A program made the translations under genes and the position numbers. DNA of 64,000 nucleotides from an uncultured Desulfobacter sp. Lineage in GTDB: Bacteria > Desulfobacterota > Desulfobacteria > Desulfobacterales > Desulfobacteraceae. How positions within the stretch are numbered: position 1 is the first letter of the stretch; each line of letters begins with the position of its first letter. Location: the NCBI RefSeq assembly GCF_963665355.1, contig NZ_OY762229.1, forward strand, positions 5,270,001 to 5,334,000, read 5' to 3'. The notes below the pieces were generated by a model that was not told the DNA's origin, did no database searches, and worked only from the letters and a program-made list of their open reading frames with translations. Positions 1 to 9,508 of the stretch are shown in pieces.

Positions 1-1877
1 AGCAGATGGTCAACTCAGGTCGCCAGGCAGAGATGATGAAAACCATCTTGGACAAATATAAGGCCCTTGAGGAAAAAAGCCGATTTGTTTTGTGTGAGGG
101 CACTGATTTCGCAACAGGCTCCGAGGCCTTTGAATTTGATATAAATGCCGAAATTATCGCAGACCTGGGGTGCCCTGCCCTGGTGGTCTCAAATGGCTAT
201 GCAAAGGCTGCCGAACAGGTAATAAGCTCGTGCAGGCTTGTTGTGGAAAGCCTATGTCACAAGGGCGTAGATGTCCTGGCCGTGATGGTTAACCGGGTGG
301 CGCCCGACTCTTTGGACAGCCTGAAAATCGCTTTGGATCAGGCAATTGACCGACCCGAAGTCCTGGTTTATACCATTCCCGAAACCCAAGCGTTGAACCG
401 CCCTTCGTTCCGGGACCTGATTCCGGCCGTGGATGCCCAGGTCCTGTATGGTCAGCAGGCCCTGGAAAATCAGTTTGCAGAATGTGTCATCGCGGCCATG
501 CTGGCCCCCAATTTTCTGGAACATGTAAAAAAAGACTGCCTGGTGATCACTGCCGGGGATCGATCCAGCATTGTGATCACCTGTATAGCCTCCCGGCTTT
601 CCATGGCCTATCCCGATATTGCAGGCATCCTGATCACCGGAAGCATTCCCATTCCCGACTCCATCATTCGACTCATCCAGGGATGGAAGGACCTGCCGGT
701 CCCCATTCTCCAGACCCCCATGGATACCCATGCGGCGCTCAGGGCTGTTGACCATATCCACGGCAGGATTTCTCCCAAAGATCCCCAACGCATTGCCCTG
801 GCTCTAGGTATTTTTGAGGCCAATGTGGATGCAGGTCCTTTAAGGCAGCGTCTGGCAGCCAGGAAGTCGGTACGCATCACGCCGCAGATGTTTGAATACA
901 GCCTGATTGAGAAGGCCAAAAAAGATCGCCAGCATATTGTGCTGCCCGAAGGAAACAGTGACAGAATTCTTAAAGCGGCGGATATTCTTCTGCGGCGTTC
1001 ATTCTGCGATATTACCATTTTAGGCAAGTCTGACGCCGTTGAGCGCAGGGCCAAAGAACTGGGGCTCAACCTGTCCCAGGCCCGGATTATCCAGCCCGAC
1101 GCCAGTCCCTGGCTGGAGGATTATGCCCGGACCTATTTTGAATTGCGCAAACACAAGGGCGTGACCCTGGACTTGGCCAGGGACACCATGACAGACCCTT
1201 CGTATTTCGGCACCATGATGGTACAGAAAGGCAATGCCCACGGCATGGTGTCAGGCTCGGTGAACACCACGGCCCACACCATTCTTCCGGCATTCCAGAT
1301 TATCAAAACCCTGCCCGGCGCAACCATCGTCTCCTCTGTGTTCCTCATGTGCCTGAAAGACAGGGTACTGGTCTTTGGCGACTGCGCCGTCAACCCCAAC
1401 CCCACAGCATCCCAGCTGGCCGAAATTGCGGTGACGTCAGCCCAAACCGCATCCATTTTCGGCATTGAACCCCGTGTGGCCATGCTCTCCTATTCCACGG
1501 GATCTTCAGGAACGGGCGCTGATGTGGACAAGGTGATCCAGGCCACGGCAATGGCCCGGGAAAAGGCCCCGCACCTTCCCATTGAAGGCCCCATCCAATA
1601 TGATGCCGCCATTGACCCGTCCGTGGCCATGACCAAACTGCCCGATTCCCAGGTGGCCGGCCGGGCCACCGTATTTATTTTTCCGGATCTGAACACCGGG
1701 AACAACACCTATAAGGCTGTCCAGCGGGCCTCGGAAAAGGCTGTGGCCATCGGTCCCGTGCTCCAGGGACTGAAGCGGCCCATTAATGATTTAAGCAGGG
1801 GATGTACAGTGCCAGACATCATAAACACAGTGGCGATAACAGCCATCCAGGCCCAGGCCGTAAAAGCGCAAATTTAA
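1..1877 (+). CDS. pta: Phosphate acetyltransferase (5'-truncated by window edge)
   Basis: Interconverts acetyl-CoA and acetyl phosphate in the cytoplasm. The reading frame is already open at base 1, and the first Met (base 6) aligns internally in long-form Pta such as the 714-residue E. coli enzyme. Roughly 90 N-terminal residues, including the P-loop-like start, therefore lie upstream of the window. Visible parts, numbered from the Met at base 6, are the rest of the N-terminal domain, a DRTGG-type middle domain (about 140-245) and the catalytic PTA/PTB domain (about 295-620). The catalytic domain carries the conserved SYSTGSSGTGADV stretch near 494 and NDLSRG near 593. Its partner acetate kinase is not in view. 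The convergent radical SAM gene ends five bases after its stop. Identity is very sure; the true start is unseen. Confidence 0.96.
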   Translation, partial: QMVNSGRQAEMMKTILDKYKALEEKSRFVLCEGTDFATGSEAFEFDINAEIIADLGCPALVVSNGYAKAAEQVISSCRLVVESLCHKGVDVLAVMVNRVAPDSLDSLKIALDQAIDRPEVLVYTIPETQALNRPSFRDLIPAVDAQVLYGQQALENQFAECVIAAMLAPNFLEHVKKDCLVITAGDRSSIVITCIASRLSMAYPDIAGILITGSIPIPDSIIRLIQGWKDLPVPILQTPMDTHAALRAVDHIHGRISPKDPQRIALALGIFEANVDAGPLRQRLAARKSVRITPQMFEYSLIEKAKKDRQHIVLPEGNSDRILKAADILLRRSFCDITILGKSDAVERRAKELGLNLSQARIIQPDASPWLEDYARTYFELRKHKGVTLDLARDTMTDPSYFGTMMVQKGNAHGMVSGSVNTTAHTILPAFQIIKTLPGATIVSSVFLMCLKDRVLVFGDCAVNPNPTASQLAEIAVTSAQTASIFGIEPRVAMLSYSTGSSGTGADVDKVIQATAMAREKAPHLPIEGPIQYDAAIDPSVAMTKLPDSQVAGRATVFIFPDLNTGNNTYKAVQRASEKAVAIGPVLQGLKRPINDLSRGCTVPDIINTVAITAIQAQAVKAQI

Positions 1878-1882
1878 GAAAA

Positions 1883-2899
1883 TCATAAAAGGCCGTGTAA
1901 GATACGGTAATCCTGTGTCTGGTTGTACTGCTCAATGGCATCGACCAGATGCTCTTCTCCTGCACGCAGAAAGGACCCGCCGGGCACCGCAAGCCCTTCA
2001 TCGGACAGGCCGATAAAGATGGAAATGGGTTTTCCGGCGGCATGGAGGGCCGCAGCAATGACATCCTTTAAAAACGGAGGGCTGTACGTCCCGTTCAGGA
2101 ACGCGGTTTCAATGGCCGTACCTGTTGCCACATAGGTTGGATTCAGGTGCATATTGATTGTGGCATCATACCCGGCCGATATTTGAGACAGGTAGTCAAT
2201 GGCGTTTTTGATATCAAGGACAGCCTCTTCATCGGCCATGCCAGGCACCGGTTTTTGCATAAAATAGCATTTGAGAAGGTAATTATAAGGGGCGATTCTT
2301 TTTACCAGTGTTTCAAAAACAGTTAAAGACAAGCCCTTGTCAAATACGTCGTTTCGGATATGTTCGTCAAAGGCCTCAAACCCGATGGCGATTTCAAGAG
2401 CCGTGGGTGTATCCCCTTCGGCAAGGGCGCGGGCAATAAACTCCAGCTCTTCGGGCTCCACATATTCGGGACGGGTTTCCATGGAAAGGACCGCAAGGTT
2501 GGGCATGTTCTGGTTGAGACGTGCAATCAGATACATCAGCCCAGTGGAGGAAAATGTATCCTGGTCCAGAATGGATCCGTTGTTGCTTATGATCACTTTT
2601 TTTATCTCTTCGCGTTTGGAAAAGACCTTTGGGTCCGCCATCAGCGTGTCAATCTGGGCCATGATGAAATTATAGGGCACATGGGTTGAAGAGACTTGGG
2701 AGGGCAGATTGCAGCCAAGACAGCGGGACCACCGGCACGCCTGGGTGTAAAACACCACAAAAAGAATCAGCCCTTCCGTGGCGTTCTGAAACCACATTTG
2801 TGCGGGCAGCGTTTCATCATGGTTGTCATTGAATGAATAGGTTTTTCCGGCTTTCCTGGACCCACTTAGAATCTGATGGGTCACTTTATTGTCTGGCAT
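1883..2899 (-). CDS. Radical SAM protein, last gene of the ABC/TelA/OmpA operon
   Basis: Predicted [4Fe-4S]/S-adenosylmethionine radical enzyme of about 338 residues. The cluster motif is CRWSRCLGC (C55, C60, C63), that is CX4CX2C rather than the classical CX3CX2C. This spacing and the surrounding sequence recall the RaSEA/TIGR01210-like branch, but the substrate cannot be read from the sequence. The frame extends five codons further to 2914. I prefer the ATG at 2899 because AGGAG lies seven bases before it. It follows the ATPase gene by less than 20 bases and is co-oriented with the whole operon, so it may act on the imported compound or on a tRNA. Family sure, function unknown. Confidence 0.8.
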   Translation of the reverse strand: MPDNKVTHQILSGSRKAGKTYSFNDNHDETLPAQMWFQNATEGLILFVVFYTQACRWSRCLGCNLPSQVSSTHVPYNFIMAQIDTLMADPKVFSKREEIKKVIISNNGSILDQDTFSSTGLMYLIARLNQNMPNLAVLSMETRPEYVEPEELEFIARALAEGDTPTALEIAIGFEAFDEHIRNDVFDKGLSLTVFETLVKRIAPYNYLLKCYFMQKPVPGMADEEAVLDIKNAIDYLSQISAGYDATINMHLNPTYVATGTAIETAFLNGTYSPPFLKDVIAAALHAAGKPISIFIGLSDEGLAVPGGSFLRAGEEHLVDAIEQYNQTQDYRILHGLL

Positions 2900-2917
2900 G
2901 ATGCGCTCCTGCATTTG

Positions 2918-3826
2918 TTAATTTGAATGACTTTCCGGTGAATACTCTTCTTTTCGAAGGGTTCTAAATGAATTGGGGTGTCTTAGGTCAAAGTCTTTGG
3001 CATGCTGGCGGTACTCCGGGTCAAATCCCTGGTGCCTGACCATCTGAATGAGCTCGCCGAACTGTGCTTCTTTTTTGACGCAGGTGGGGTTGGCATGCCT
3101 TGACAGTTCAAAGTCGCAAACCAGTTTTGCCCCCCGTGACGGATCGTCTTGGCCCCGGTCATCGGTGTAGTACTGGGAGAGCACCAGAAGCCTTGTGCCT
3201 AAGAATGCCGCCTCCTCCAGATCGTGGGTGACAAAAAATATGGTCATTCCCAGTTCCTCCCACAGTTCAAGGAGAAACATCTGCATGCTCTCCCGGGTAC
3301 CCGGATCAAGGGCGCCAAACGGTTCATCCATGAGAAGAATCCGGGGTTTCATGATTAAAGACTGGGCAATGGCAACCCGCTGACGCATTCCGCCGGACAG
3401 TTCATGGGGGTATTTGTTCAGGTGATCCTTAAGCCGGACCTTTTCAAGATAAAAAACCGCCTCATCCGTCAGGATTTTCTTTCTTTTCCGCCGCTCAAAG
3501 AATCCCAGGCTTAAATTGGACCCGGCCATGACATTTTCAATGACCGTAAGATGGGGAAACAAAGAGTATTTCTGATAGACAATGCCCCTGGTCTTATCCG
3601 GAAAGCCCGGGAATTTGCCGTCAATCAGCAGGGTGCCGGCCGAAGGAAATTCCTGCCCGAGAATCAGCCGCAGCAAGGTGGATTTGCCGCATCCGCTGGG
3701 ACCGACCAGGGTGATCAGTTCTTTTGGTGTCACAGCCAGGTCGATATCGTCCAGTATGGTTTTTCTGCCGTATCTTTTATAAATGTTTTCAAGATATAAG
3801 AGGCTGTTTTTCTGCAATTGAGTCAT
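2918..3826 (-). CDS. ABC transporter ATP-binding protein, NitT/TauT type
   Basis: Cytoplasmic ATPase of an importer of the nitrate/sulfonate/taurine class, 302 residues. Walker A GPSGCGKST is at 42-50, the signature LSGGMRQR near 144 and Walker B ILLMDEPFGALD near 165, followed by the switch His in VTHDLEEA; all catalytic motifs are intact. The C-terminal 60 residues extend past the usual SsuB/TauB end and are charged. AAGGATG precedes the ATG. It sits directly downstream of the permease and substrate-binding protein genes and completes one importer. The substrate is inferred only from the binding protein, which resembles the urea-carboxylase-associated family. Confidence 0.93.
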   Translation of the reverse strand: MTQLQKNSLLYLENIYKRYGRKTILDDIDLAVTPKELITLVGPSGCGKSTLLRLILGQEFPSAGTLLIDGKFPGFPDKTRGIVYQKYSLFPHLTVIENVMAGSNLSLGFFERRKRKKILTDEAVFYLEKVRLKDHLNKYPHELSGGMRQRVAIAQSLIMKPRILLMDEPFGALDPGTRESMQMFLLELWEELGMTIFFVTHDLEEAAFLGTRLLVLSQYYTDDRGQDDPSRGAKLVCDFELSRHANPTCVKKEAQFGELIQMVRHQGFDPEYRQHAKDFDLRHPNSFRTLRKEEYSPESHSN

Positions 3827-3849
3827 GGGGCATCCTTAAATCTGCAATC

Positions 3850-4731
3850 TTATTCTCTGGCCACAAGATACCACCCATACCTGTAACGGACAATGGATTT
3901 AAGCCCCCAGTCGATGAGAAGACCGATCAGAACGATCCAAAGAACATAGGGGATGATCATATCCATGGCCAGATAGCGCCTGACCAGGAAAACCCGGTAT
4001 CCCAGGCCGGAGGTGGCGGCAATGGCTTCGGATGCGATCAGAAAAAGCCAGGCAGGCCCCATGTTGATCCGGATGGTATCTATGAGTTTGGGCATGATCT
4101 GGGGCACAATGACCCTGAAGGCAACGGCCGGCTGGGATGCCCCCAGTGTCAGCGACTTTATTATCTGCTCTTCGGGTATTCTGCTCACAGCAAGATAGAT
4201 GTCTCGGGAAATCATGGGAAAGGTGCCGATAAATATCAAGATCACCTTGGCCAGTTCATCCACGCCAAAGACAACGAAAAGAATCGGCAGAACAGCCAGA
4301 GGAGGGATAATCGACACAAATGTGGTAAAGGGTAACAGCAGCTTTCTGATACCCGGCAACAGTCCCAGATGAAGCCCTAAAAACAGGCCGCACAGGGCCG
4401 ATGCCGACAACCCGATACCGATTCGTTTTAAACTTACCGCCGTATCGGTCCACAATTGATACTCACCGGTTCTTTTATTTTGCTCAAACGCCGCCCGTTT
4501 CATTGCCGTTGCCATTTGGGTGATGGAGGGAAGGATTTTATCGGACGGATTTTTTTTGTGCCGTATATCTGAAGAGAGCATATAAATACAGATCAGAAAA
4601 ATAAAAGGAATCAGGACAAGGAACCAGGAAAGCGGCACCGAAGGTTTGGCATGCAACCCTAAAAACTGGGGAATTCTTGCTATGGCAATCGTTTTATCGT
4701 TTGTCGTTGCCTTCTTGCTATCCATGGGCAT
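3850..4731 (-). CDS. ABC transporter permease, NitT/TauT type
   Basis: Inner-membrane permease of the BPD_transp_1 family, about 291-293 residues. Five or six hydrophobic segments are visible. The cytoplasmic EAA coupling loop lies in the second half (EEQIIKSLTLGASQP followed by VIVPQIMP), where it contacts the ATPase. The N-terminal 30 residues are a polar cytoplasmic leader. The frame starts at 4731, but AGGA sits seven bases before a second in-frame ATG at 4725 (MDSKKA) and almost on top of the first, so 4725 is the likelier start. It is spaced tightly between the binding protein and ATPase genes. Confidence 0.92.
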   Translation of the reverse strand: MPMDSKKATTNDKTIAIARIPQFLGLHAKPSVPLSWFLVLIPFIFLICIYMLSSDIRHKKNPSDKILPSITQMATAMKRAAFEQNKRTGEYQLWTDTAVSLKRIGIGLSASALCGLFLGLHLGLLPGIRKLLLPFTTFVSIIPPLAVLPILFVVFGVDELAKVILIFIGTFPMISRDIYLAVSRIPEEQIIKSLTLGASQPAVAFRVIVPQIMPKLIDTIRINMGPAWLFLIASEAIAATSGLGYRVFLVRRYLAMDMIIPYVLWIVLIGLLIDWGLKSIVRYRYGWYLVARE

Positions 4732-4734
4732 TTC

Positions 4735-5793
4735 CTAAAGCTTGTTTTCTGCGGCCATTTGCATAAATGAGGCATCAAAACGCAGTTTGATGTTGTTGCT
4801 CTCCCCGAGCACCGAGCCGTCGGGAAACACCATACCCACCAGATCTTTGTCCGGCGCACCGTTTCCGTACAGCCCATGGTCAAAACTGAAGGTTCTGACA
4901 TACTCCATGGTTTCCTTGAGCTTATCGCCTTTGGCAAATGCCACCGCATCCTGGGCAGAATAATACATATGGGTGGTTTTCAGCTGGGCTTTAAATTCGG
5001 CCAGGGTGCCGCCGGCGGCTTTTGCCATGGCATCGACGGCGTCCTTTCCCTCCTTGGTGTGGCTTGACATCACCTGCATGGCCTCAAACCAAGCACCGGT
5101 CAGGGCTTTTTTTAAATTCTCCGGAGCATCGCTTTGCACAACAAGGCAATCAATGATTTCACCGGGAATCCGGGAAGAATCAAACACCAGTTCGGCATCC
5201 TTGACATTCCTGACCTGCATGAGCGGAGGATTCCATGTGCAGACCGCGGCTTTGGAATCTTTTTCGGATTCCGTGATAAAAAGGCCTGCGATGTCTGCAT
5301 CACTGGTGTTCACAACGGTCAAATCCCGCTCCGTCATCTGGTTCATGTCCAGGGCCCGGGTCAACAGGTAGTGGGATACGGAAAGCTCCACAAGCCTGAC
5401 TTTTCGTCCTTTCATATCTTTTACGCTGGTGCCGTTTTTCAAAACAATGCCGTCATTGCCGTTGGAGAAATCACCGATAATCAGGACCGTAGAATCCACA
5501 CCCCCAACGCCGGGGATGGTCAATGCGTCCATATTGGTCATGGCACATCCGTCAAACTGCCCGGCGGTGTACATATTGATGCTTTCAATGTAATCGTTGA
5601 TGAGCACAATGTCGATTTTTTCAATGCCGTATTTTTTTGCCCATTTGTCCGCAATCCCCGACTCCTGGATAAAGGCCCAGGGTTCCCAGCCGGTATAGTG
5701 GGACCAGGCGATTTTATAGGTATTTTGGGCAAAAGCGGCAGTACTCATGCCGAAAATCAGAAGACATGCAAAGATAAAGAGTTGCTTTTTCAT
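4735..5793 (-). CDS. Periplasmic substrate-binding protein, urea-carboxylase-associated ABC type
   Basis: Secreted binding protein of 352 residues with a clear signal peptide (KKQLFIFACLLIFGM, cleavage near AFA-QN). The sequence closely matches what I know of the family named for its position near urea carboxylase genes (TIGR03427-like). Matching features are YTAGQFDGCAMTNMDALT, the NTSDADI segment and the C-terminal KLRFDASFMQMA ending. In that family the substrate is presumed to be urea or a related small amide, unproven here, and no urea carboxylase or allophanate hydrolase gene lies nearby. AAGGAG precedes the ATG. The permease and ATPase genes follow, and the TelA gene comes before it. 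Confidence 0.9.
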   Translation of the reverse strand: MKKQLFIFACLLIFGMSTAAFAQNTYKIAWSHYTGWEPWAFIQESGIADKWAKKYGIEKIDIVLINDYIESINMYTAGQFDGCAMTNMDALTIPGVGGVDSTVLIIGDFSNGNDGIVLKNGTSVKDMKGRKVRLVELSVSHYLLTRALDMNQMTERDLTVVNTSDADIAGLFITESEKDSKAAVCTWNPPLMQVRNVKDAELVFDSSRIPGEIIDCLVVQSDAPENLKKALTGAWFEAMQVMSSHTKEGKDAVDAMAKAAGGTLAEFKAQLKTTHMYYSAQDAVAFAKGDKLKETMEYVRTFSFDHGLYGNGAPDKDLVGMVFPDGSVLGESNNIKLRFDASFMQMAAENKL

Positions 5794-5804
5794 GTTTGAT
5801 CTCC

Positions 5805-7037
5805 TTATTTATCAAATTCCAAATAATCCACATCCAGGGAAATACTGGGAGCGGCCTTGTTTCCCTGTTCCATTTTTTGAATCAGATCGTCGGCTTCACC
5901 GCTCATACGCTCCATCTCCAGAATATTATTTGCCATCTGGGGAAGGGCTTCCTGCCTGAATTTTGAAATATCGGAAAGAGCGGCCTGGATATCGGAAAAG
6001 GCCTGTTTCAACGTATTGATATCCAGCTTGCTGCTTGCCGCATCTTTGTGTATGGCAGCCCCCTGGGTCTTCAGCTTGGCTGCGGTATCGGCAATAAGTT
6101 TGTTGGTGGTTTTGTTGATGGCGGAAATCTTATTCAGGACGATTTTCTGATTGGCAAGGGCCATGGCCACAACAACAGCTACGTTCAAGGCATTTGCCGT
6201 GACGTTTGTGGCCCGGGACACGCCGCGGATCAATTCCTTATTGTTGCGGATAATCAGTTCAATGGATAGAACGGCCTGCTGGGCCACGGCAAGCTGCTGC
6301 TGCAAATCCATAATCCGCTGGCGGATGGGAAACAGCAGTTCATCCTGAATAAACTGATATTTGGCGTCGTCCGATGGAATATCCCGTTCCAGGGCATAGC
6401 TCAGCTTGTGATCTATCAAAAGCCCCAGTTCAATGGCTTTTTTAAGCTTTTCCGTCAGCATCCTCATGTGTTTCTGGTCTTCGGTCAGGGTGATGTTGTC
6501 CCGTTTCAGCATGTCCGCGCCCTGCTCCAGGGACCTGAAAATCGCATCAAGCACGGTCTGGGAAGATTCAAACTGAAGAAAATATCGTTTCAACGGTGTG
6601 CCCATGCCCGGAATAAACCCCAGGGTTCTGGCAAACCAGCCCGGCTCAAAATCGAAACGGGCAGGATCAAGTTCTTCGACCTTCACATTCAATTCAACCA
6701 GGGCGTTGGCCACGTCACCGCCATCTTCTCCTTTGGCCATGAGTTTTCTTATGGGCTCCTTGAGCATGGCACTTCTAAGGGCAGCCTGTTTCTGGGTCTG
6801 GGCACCCAGATTTTCAACGGCAGCGATATTCTGGTTTTTAAGGTCAAGCTGGGTCGGATCTTCGGGATTCAGGGAGAGTACTTTTTGCAAAAACTGGTCT
6901 GCCATTTTTTCAAGGACCGGATCTGTTTTTTCAGGAAGGGAAACCGCTCCCGGATCAACCAGGCCCAAATCGTTTTGAACATCTGTTACGGCGGCAGTCT
7001 GCAGCTGAGCGCTTTCCGCCTGCGGGGTTAATGTCAT
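5805..7037 (-). CDS. telA: TelA-family protein (toxic anion resistance family)
   Basis: Cytoplasmic, largely helical protein of 410 residues matching the TelA/PF05816 pattern. Signs are the FIPGMGTPLKRYF segment near residue 145, long amphipathic helices, and the asparagine/alanine-rich NVTANALNVAVVVAMALANQK stretch near 275-295. TelA was named for tellurite resistance, but its biochemical role is unsettled; comparative genomics places it with Ter-type membrane stress systems that also use VWA proteins. A strong AGGAGG precedes the ATG. It lies between a membrane coiled-coil gene and the ABC transporter genes, an unusual association that suggests a regulatory or scaffold role for the transporter. 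Confidence 0.85.
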   Translation of the reverse strand: MTLTPQAESAQLQTAAVTDVQNDLGLVDPGAVSLPEKTDPVLEKMADQFLQKVLSLNPEDPTQLDLKNQNIAAVENLGAQTQKQAALRSAMLKEPIRKLMAKGEDGGDVANALVELNVKVEELDPARFDFEPGWFARTLGFIPGMGTPLKRYFLQFESSQTVLDAIFRSLEQGADMLKRDNITLTEDQKHMRMLTEKLKKAIELGLLIDHKLSYALERDIPSDDAKYQFIQDELLFPIRQRIMDLQQQLAVAQQAVLSIELIIRNNKELIRGVSRATNVTANALNVAVVVAMALANQKIVLNKISAINKTTNKLIADTAAKLKTQGAAIHKDAASSKLDINTLKQAFSDIQAALSDISKFRQEALPQMANNILEMERMSGEADDLIQKMEQGNKAAPSISLDVDYLEFDK

Positions 7038-7051
7038 GGGGGTCCTCCTTT

Positions 7052-7894
7052 TTATTTATTATATATGGGGGCTTGTCTGGCCAGTTCCTGCAATTGCGCC
7101 ATCGCAGACTCAAGATCGGTTTCGCCAAACGCAGATCCGGTTTTAAGCGATGAGACGGCAAATGTGGTTTCTTCCATTTTCGTCATGGCTTCCTCGTTTT
7201 TAGCAAGCAGATCATTGGCCAGCCCGATCTGTTCTTCCCAAAGAGACAGCCGTTTTTGAAGCGCTTCTATTTCTGTCAGGTCCGCTGCTTTCTTTTCAGT
7301 TTTTTCAGAAAGTTCATCAAGCTTTTGCCTGATGTATGACAAATCTATGCTGCTCAAGCTTTTAAGGGTTGCCGCAACCTGGCGCAGGTTATCCAGGGTT
7401 CCCAGGTACACTTGTTCTGCAGAGCCCAGAAACCGTGCAAAGGTCATTTCATTTGTGCTGAATTTTTCTTCCAGAAGATCCCTGACATTCTGGTATTTTA
7501 CTTTGATTTTACTAAATTGCTGAACGCCCTGAAGCGCCATGTCCCGGGCGCCCTCAACCGTTGAAAGGGCATTTAAGTCTTTTTCAAGGTTTTGCAGCAC
7601 CTCTTTTTCATGGGCCTTAAGCCTTTTATTCAGTTCATTGATGTATTGACCGGCAATGGCTTTATTTCTGAAAAAAATATTGATAACGGCATTGGCCAAA
7701 GAAAAGAAAACCGTTCCAGCCCCGAGAACACTTAAAAACGGCATGCCGAATAAAAATCCGGCAATTCCTGCAGGGATGCCGACAGCAGGGGGATAGAGCG
7801 TGAGCCAATGGGTCAAGCCGGTCTTAAATACCGCTTGATCAATGGCCTGTTTTGAATAGTCGTCTATTTGGGGTGGATTGTTTTGTTTTTGCAT
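7052..7894 (-). CDS. Membrane-anchored coiled-coil protein next to TelA
   Basis: I do not recognise a named family. The 280-residue protein has a short polar N-terminus, a hydrophobic hairpin at about 27-75 (two segments around GIPAGIAGFLFGMPFL and TVFFSLANAVINIFF), then about 200 residues of heptad-rich helix to the end. The expected topology is both ends in the cytoplasm with the coiled coil beside TelA. Only 14 bases separate its stop from the TelA start, so the pair is probably cotranslated, and the similar helical character suggests a physical partner. A loose comparison is XpaC-type proteins, which often neighbour telA elsewhere, but I cannot see convincing identity. Confidence 0.7.
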   Translation of the reverse strand: MQKQNNPPQIDDYSKQAIDQAVFKTGLTHWLTLYPPAVGIPAGIAGFLFGMPFLSVLGAGTVFFSLANAVINIFFRNKAIAGQYINELNKRLKAHEKEVLQNLEKDLNALSTVEGARDMALQGVQQFSKIKVKYQNVRDLLEEKFSTNEMTFARFLGSAEQVYLGTLDNLRQVAATLKSLSSIDLSYIRQKLDELSEKTEKKAADLTEIEALQKRLSLWEEQIGLANDLLAKNEEAMTKMEETTFAVSSLKTGSAFGETDLESAMAQLQELARQAPIYNK

Positions 7895-7912
7895 AACCCA
7901 GTACCCCCCGGC

Positions 7913-9478
7913 TTAAAAATCTTCACGCATAAGCACCAGCTCAACCCGGGGAAGACGGTATTCGTAAGATCGTTTGGATTCCCCGGCAAGTTGCGGCAAC
8001 GGGGCATCCCCGCCCATGCCCGTAACCCGAAGACGGTTCTTGTCGATACTGTATACAAGCGTCAGATATCGTTGTACAGCCCGGGCCCGGTTCAGGGACA
8101 GCTTGATGTTTTCATCCCGGTCCCCTCTGGTCCCGGTATGTCCGACAATGTTAACCCGGAAATTGGGATAGTGGCGCAAACGTTCCACAGCCTGGTCAAT
8201 CACCTGTTTTGACAGAAGGCTTAACGTATCAGCACCCTGCTGAAAAACAATGGGATCGACTTTTAAGGTGCCGACCTCTTTCAATTGATCCCATTCCCGG
8301 GCACTTAGCGCTGAAAATTTTGCCTCTAACGAGTCAATTTCAACGGGCCGACTGCCAGCCCCGGGGGAGGTAAAACCGGAGATCCCTTTTTGAAACAGCG
8401 TTTCCAGATAGGAGCTGTTGGTCAGCCGGTAAGGATCATCATCCGGAATGGGCAGTTCGTTGAAATCTTTGGCATGCTGTAGAATTTTTGCCGTGGAAGA
8501 GATCGTACTGACAAGTCCCTCATCGGCAAATGTGCCTGGTGCGGCAATGCCGAACCACTTCTCGCAGTTTTCATTAAAATTGACCCAGGTCACCCCTTTA
8601 AGCATGGATTCTATCTCATCATCCAAAAGCCCGGTTTCTGCTTTAACATGCTTTTTCAAAAGATCAGGCGACTCCTTATAGGTTTTAAGAGCTCTGAAAT
8701 AATTATTCATCACATGGAGAACCACGTCGGGATTCTTTTTTGCAAAGCTTCTGCTAACCACCAGGATATCGACAATCAACCGCTCCGTGTCTTCGGTTCC
8801 CAGCAGCTTGACAATGCCGTCATGGCGCAACGCCTTGGATACATCCGGTTCCCATAGAATCGCGATATCTGCTTTACCACTTGTCAATTTTTCCCTGGCA
8901 GCCTGGGATCCGTCCGTTTCAATGCGCAGTTTTCCCTGGGGAAGAAGTTCGGACACATTAAAGTGATCCGCAGCGGCCTTGGCCAGATGATGGCTGGGGC
9001 TGGACGGTGTAAATGCCACGTGAATACCGGTCTTTCCTTTCAGGTCAACCAGACTTTCCACTTTAGATTTATTGGCAAGTATCGCATCCCCCCCCTTTGA
9101 CTCGTCAATTACGCCGATGATAACGCCGGGGAAGTTGAGGTTATATGCATTCAGTATAAAAGAGTCCACCGTTGCCACCGCAAAATCAATATCCCCGTTC
9201 TTGAGGCGTTCCATCCGGGCGGCATAATCGGCATTGTCATCTTCGCAGACAAGTATCCACCCGCTACGTCGCATCAGTGCAATCATCTCGGGAGATCTTA
9301 AAGGGAAATACCCGATCCAGTTATCCATTGCAATGTGGATTTTTCCCTTTGTTTTTGTGGCATCACTGGTGGTTTTCTGGAACTTTTCCGTGAACACCGG
9401 CAGAAAAAACCATATCAGAAAAATAGCAGCCAGACTGATGATAAAAAGCAGCAGAGCCCCAATGATTTTCCTGTTCAA
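7913..9478 (-). CDS. Membrane-anchored substrate-binding domain fused to OmpA domain
   Basis: A 521-residue fusion. Residues 5-25 form an uncleaved-looking membrane anchor. Residues 47-330 resemble a NMT1/TauA-type periplasmic binding fold (NWIGYFPLRSPEM, then a DIDFAVATVDSF lobe and DLKGKTGIHVAF). Residues about 410-520 are an OmpA-C/MotB-like peptidoglycan-binding domain with GHTGTRGD and LSLNRARAVQRYL. The start codon is TTG, supported by AGGAGA nine bases upstream; no ATG is available there. The arrangement should hold a solute-binding domain between inner membrane and cell wall. It is a paralogue of the first gene of the operon. NCBI-style annotation calls such proteins substrate-binding/OmpA family; I know of no assigned function. 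Confidence 0.85.
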   Translation of the reverse strand: MNRKIIGALLLFIISLAAIFLIWFFLPVFTEKFQKTTSDATKTKGKIHIAMDNWIGYFPLRSPEMIALMRRSGWILVCEDDNADYAARMERLKNGDIDFAVATVDSFILNAYNLNFPGVIIGVIDESKGGDAILANKSKVESLVDLKGKTGIHVAFTPSSPSHHLAKAAADHFNVSELLPQGKLRIETDGSQAAREKLTSGKADIAILWEPDVSKALRHDGIVKLLGTEDTERLIVDILVVSRSFAKKNPDVVLHVMNNYFRALKTYKESPDLLKKHVKAETGLLDDEIESMLKGVTWVNFNENCEKWFGIAAPGTFADEGLVSTISSTAKILQHAKDFNELPIPDDDPYRLTNSSYLETLFQKGISGFTSPGAGSRPVEIDSLEAKFSALSAREWDQLKEVGTLKVDPIVFQQGADTLSLLSKQVIDQAVERLRHYPNFRVNIVGHTGTRGDRDENIKLSLNRARAVQRYLTLVYSIDKNRLRVTGMGGDAPLPQLAGESKRSYEYRLPRVELVLMREDF

Positions 9479-9508
9479 TGATATGATCTCCTGAAATTAC
9501 GCAATTTT

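Noticed and set aside
1883-5793. Assignment of the ABC importer as a urea transporter
   Set aside because: The binding protein resembles the urea-carboxylase-associated family, but no urea carboxylase, allophanate hydrolase or urease gene is present, so the substrate is left open.
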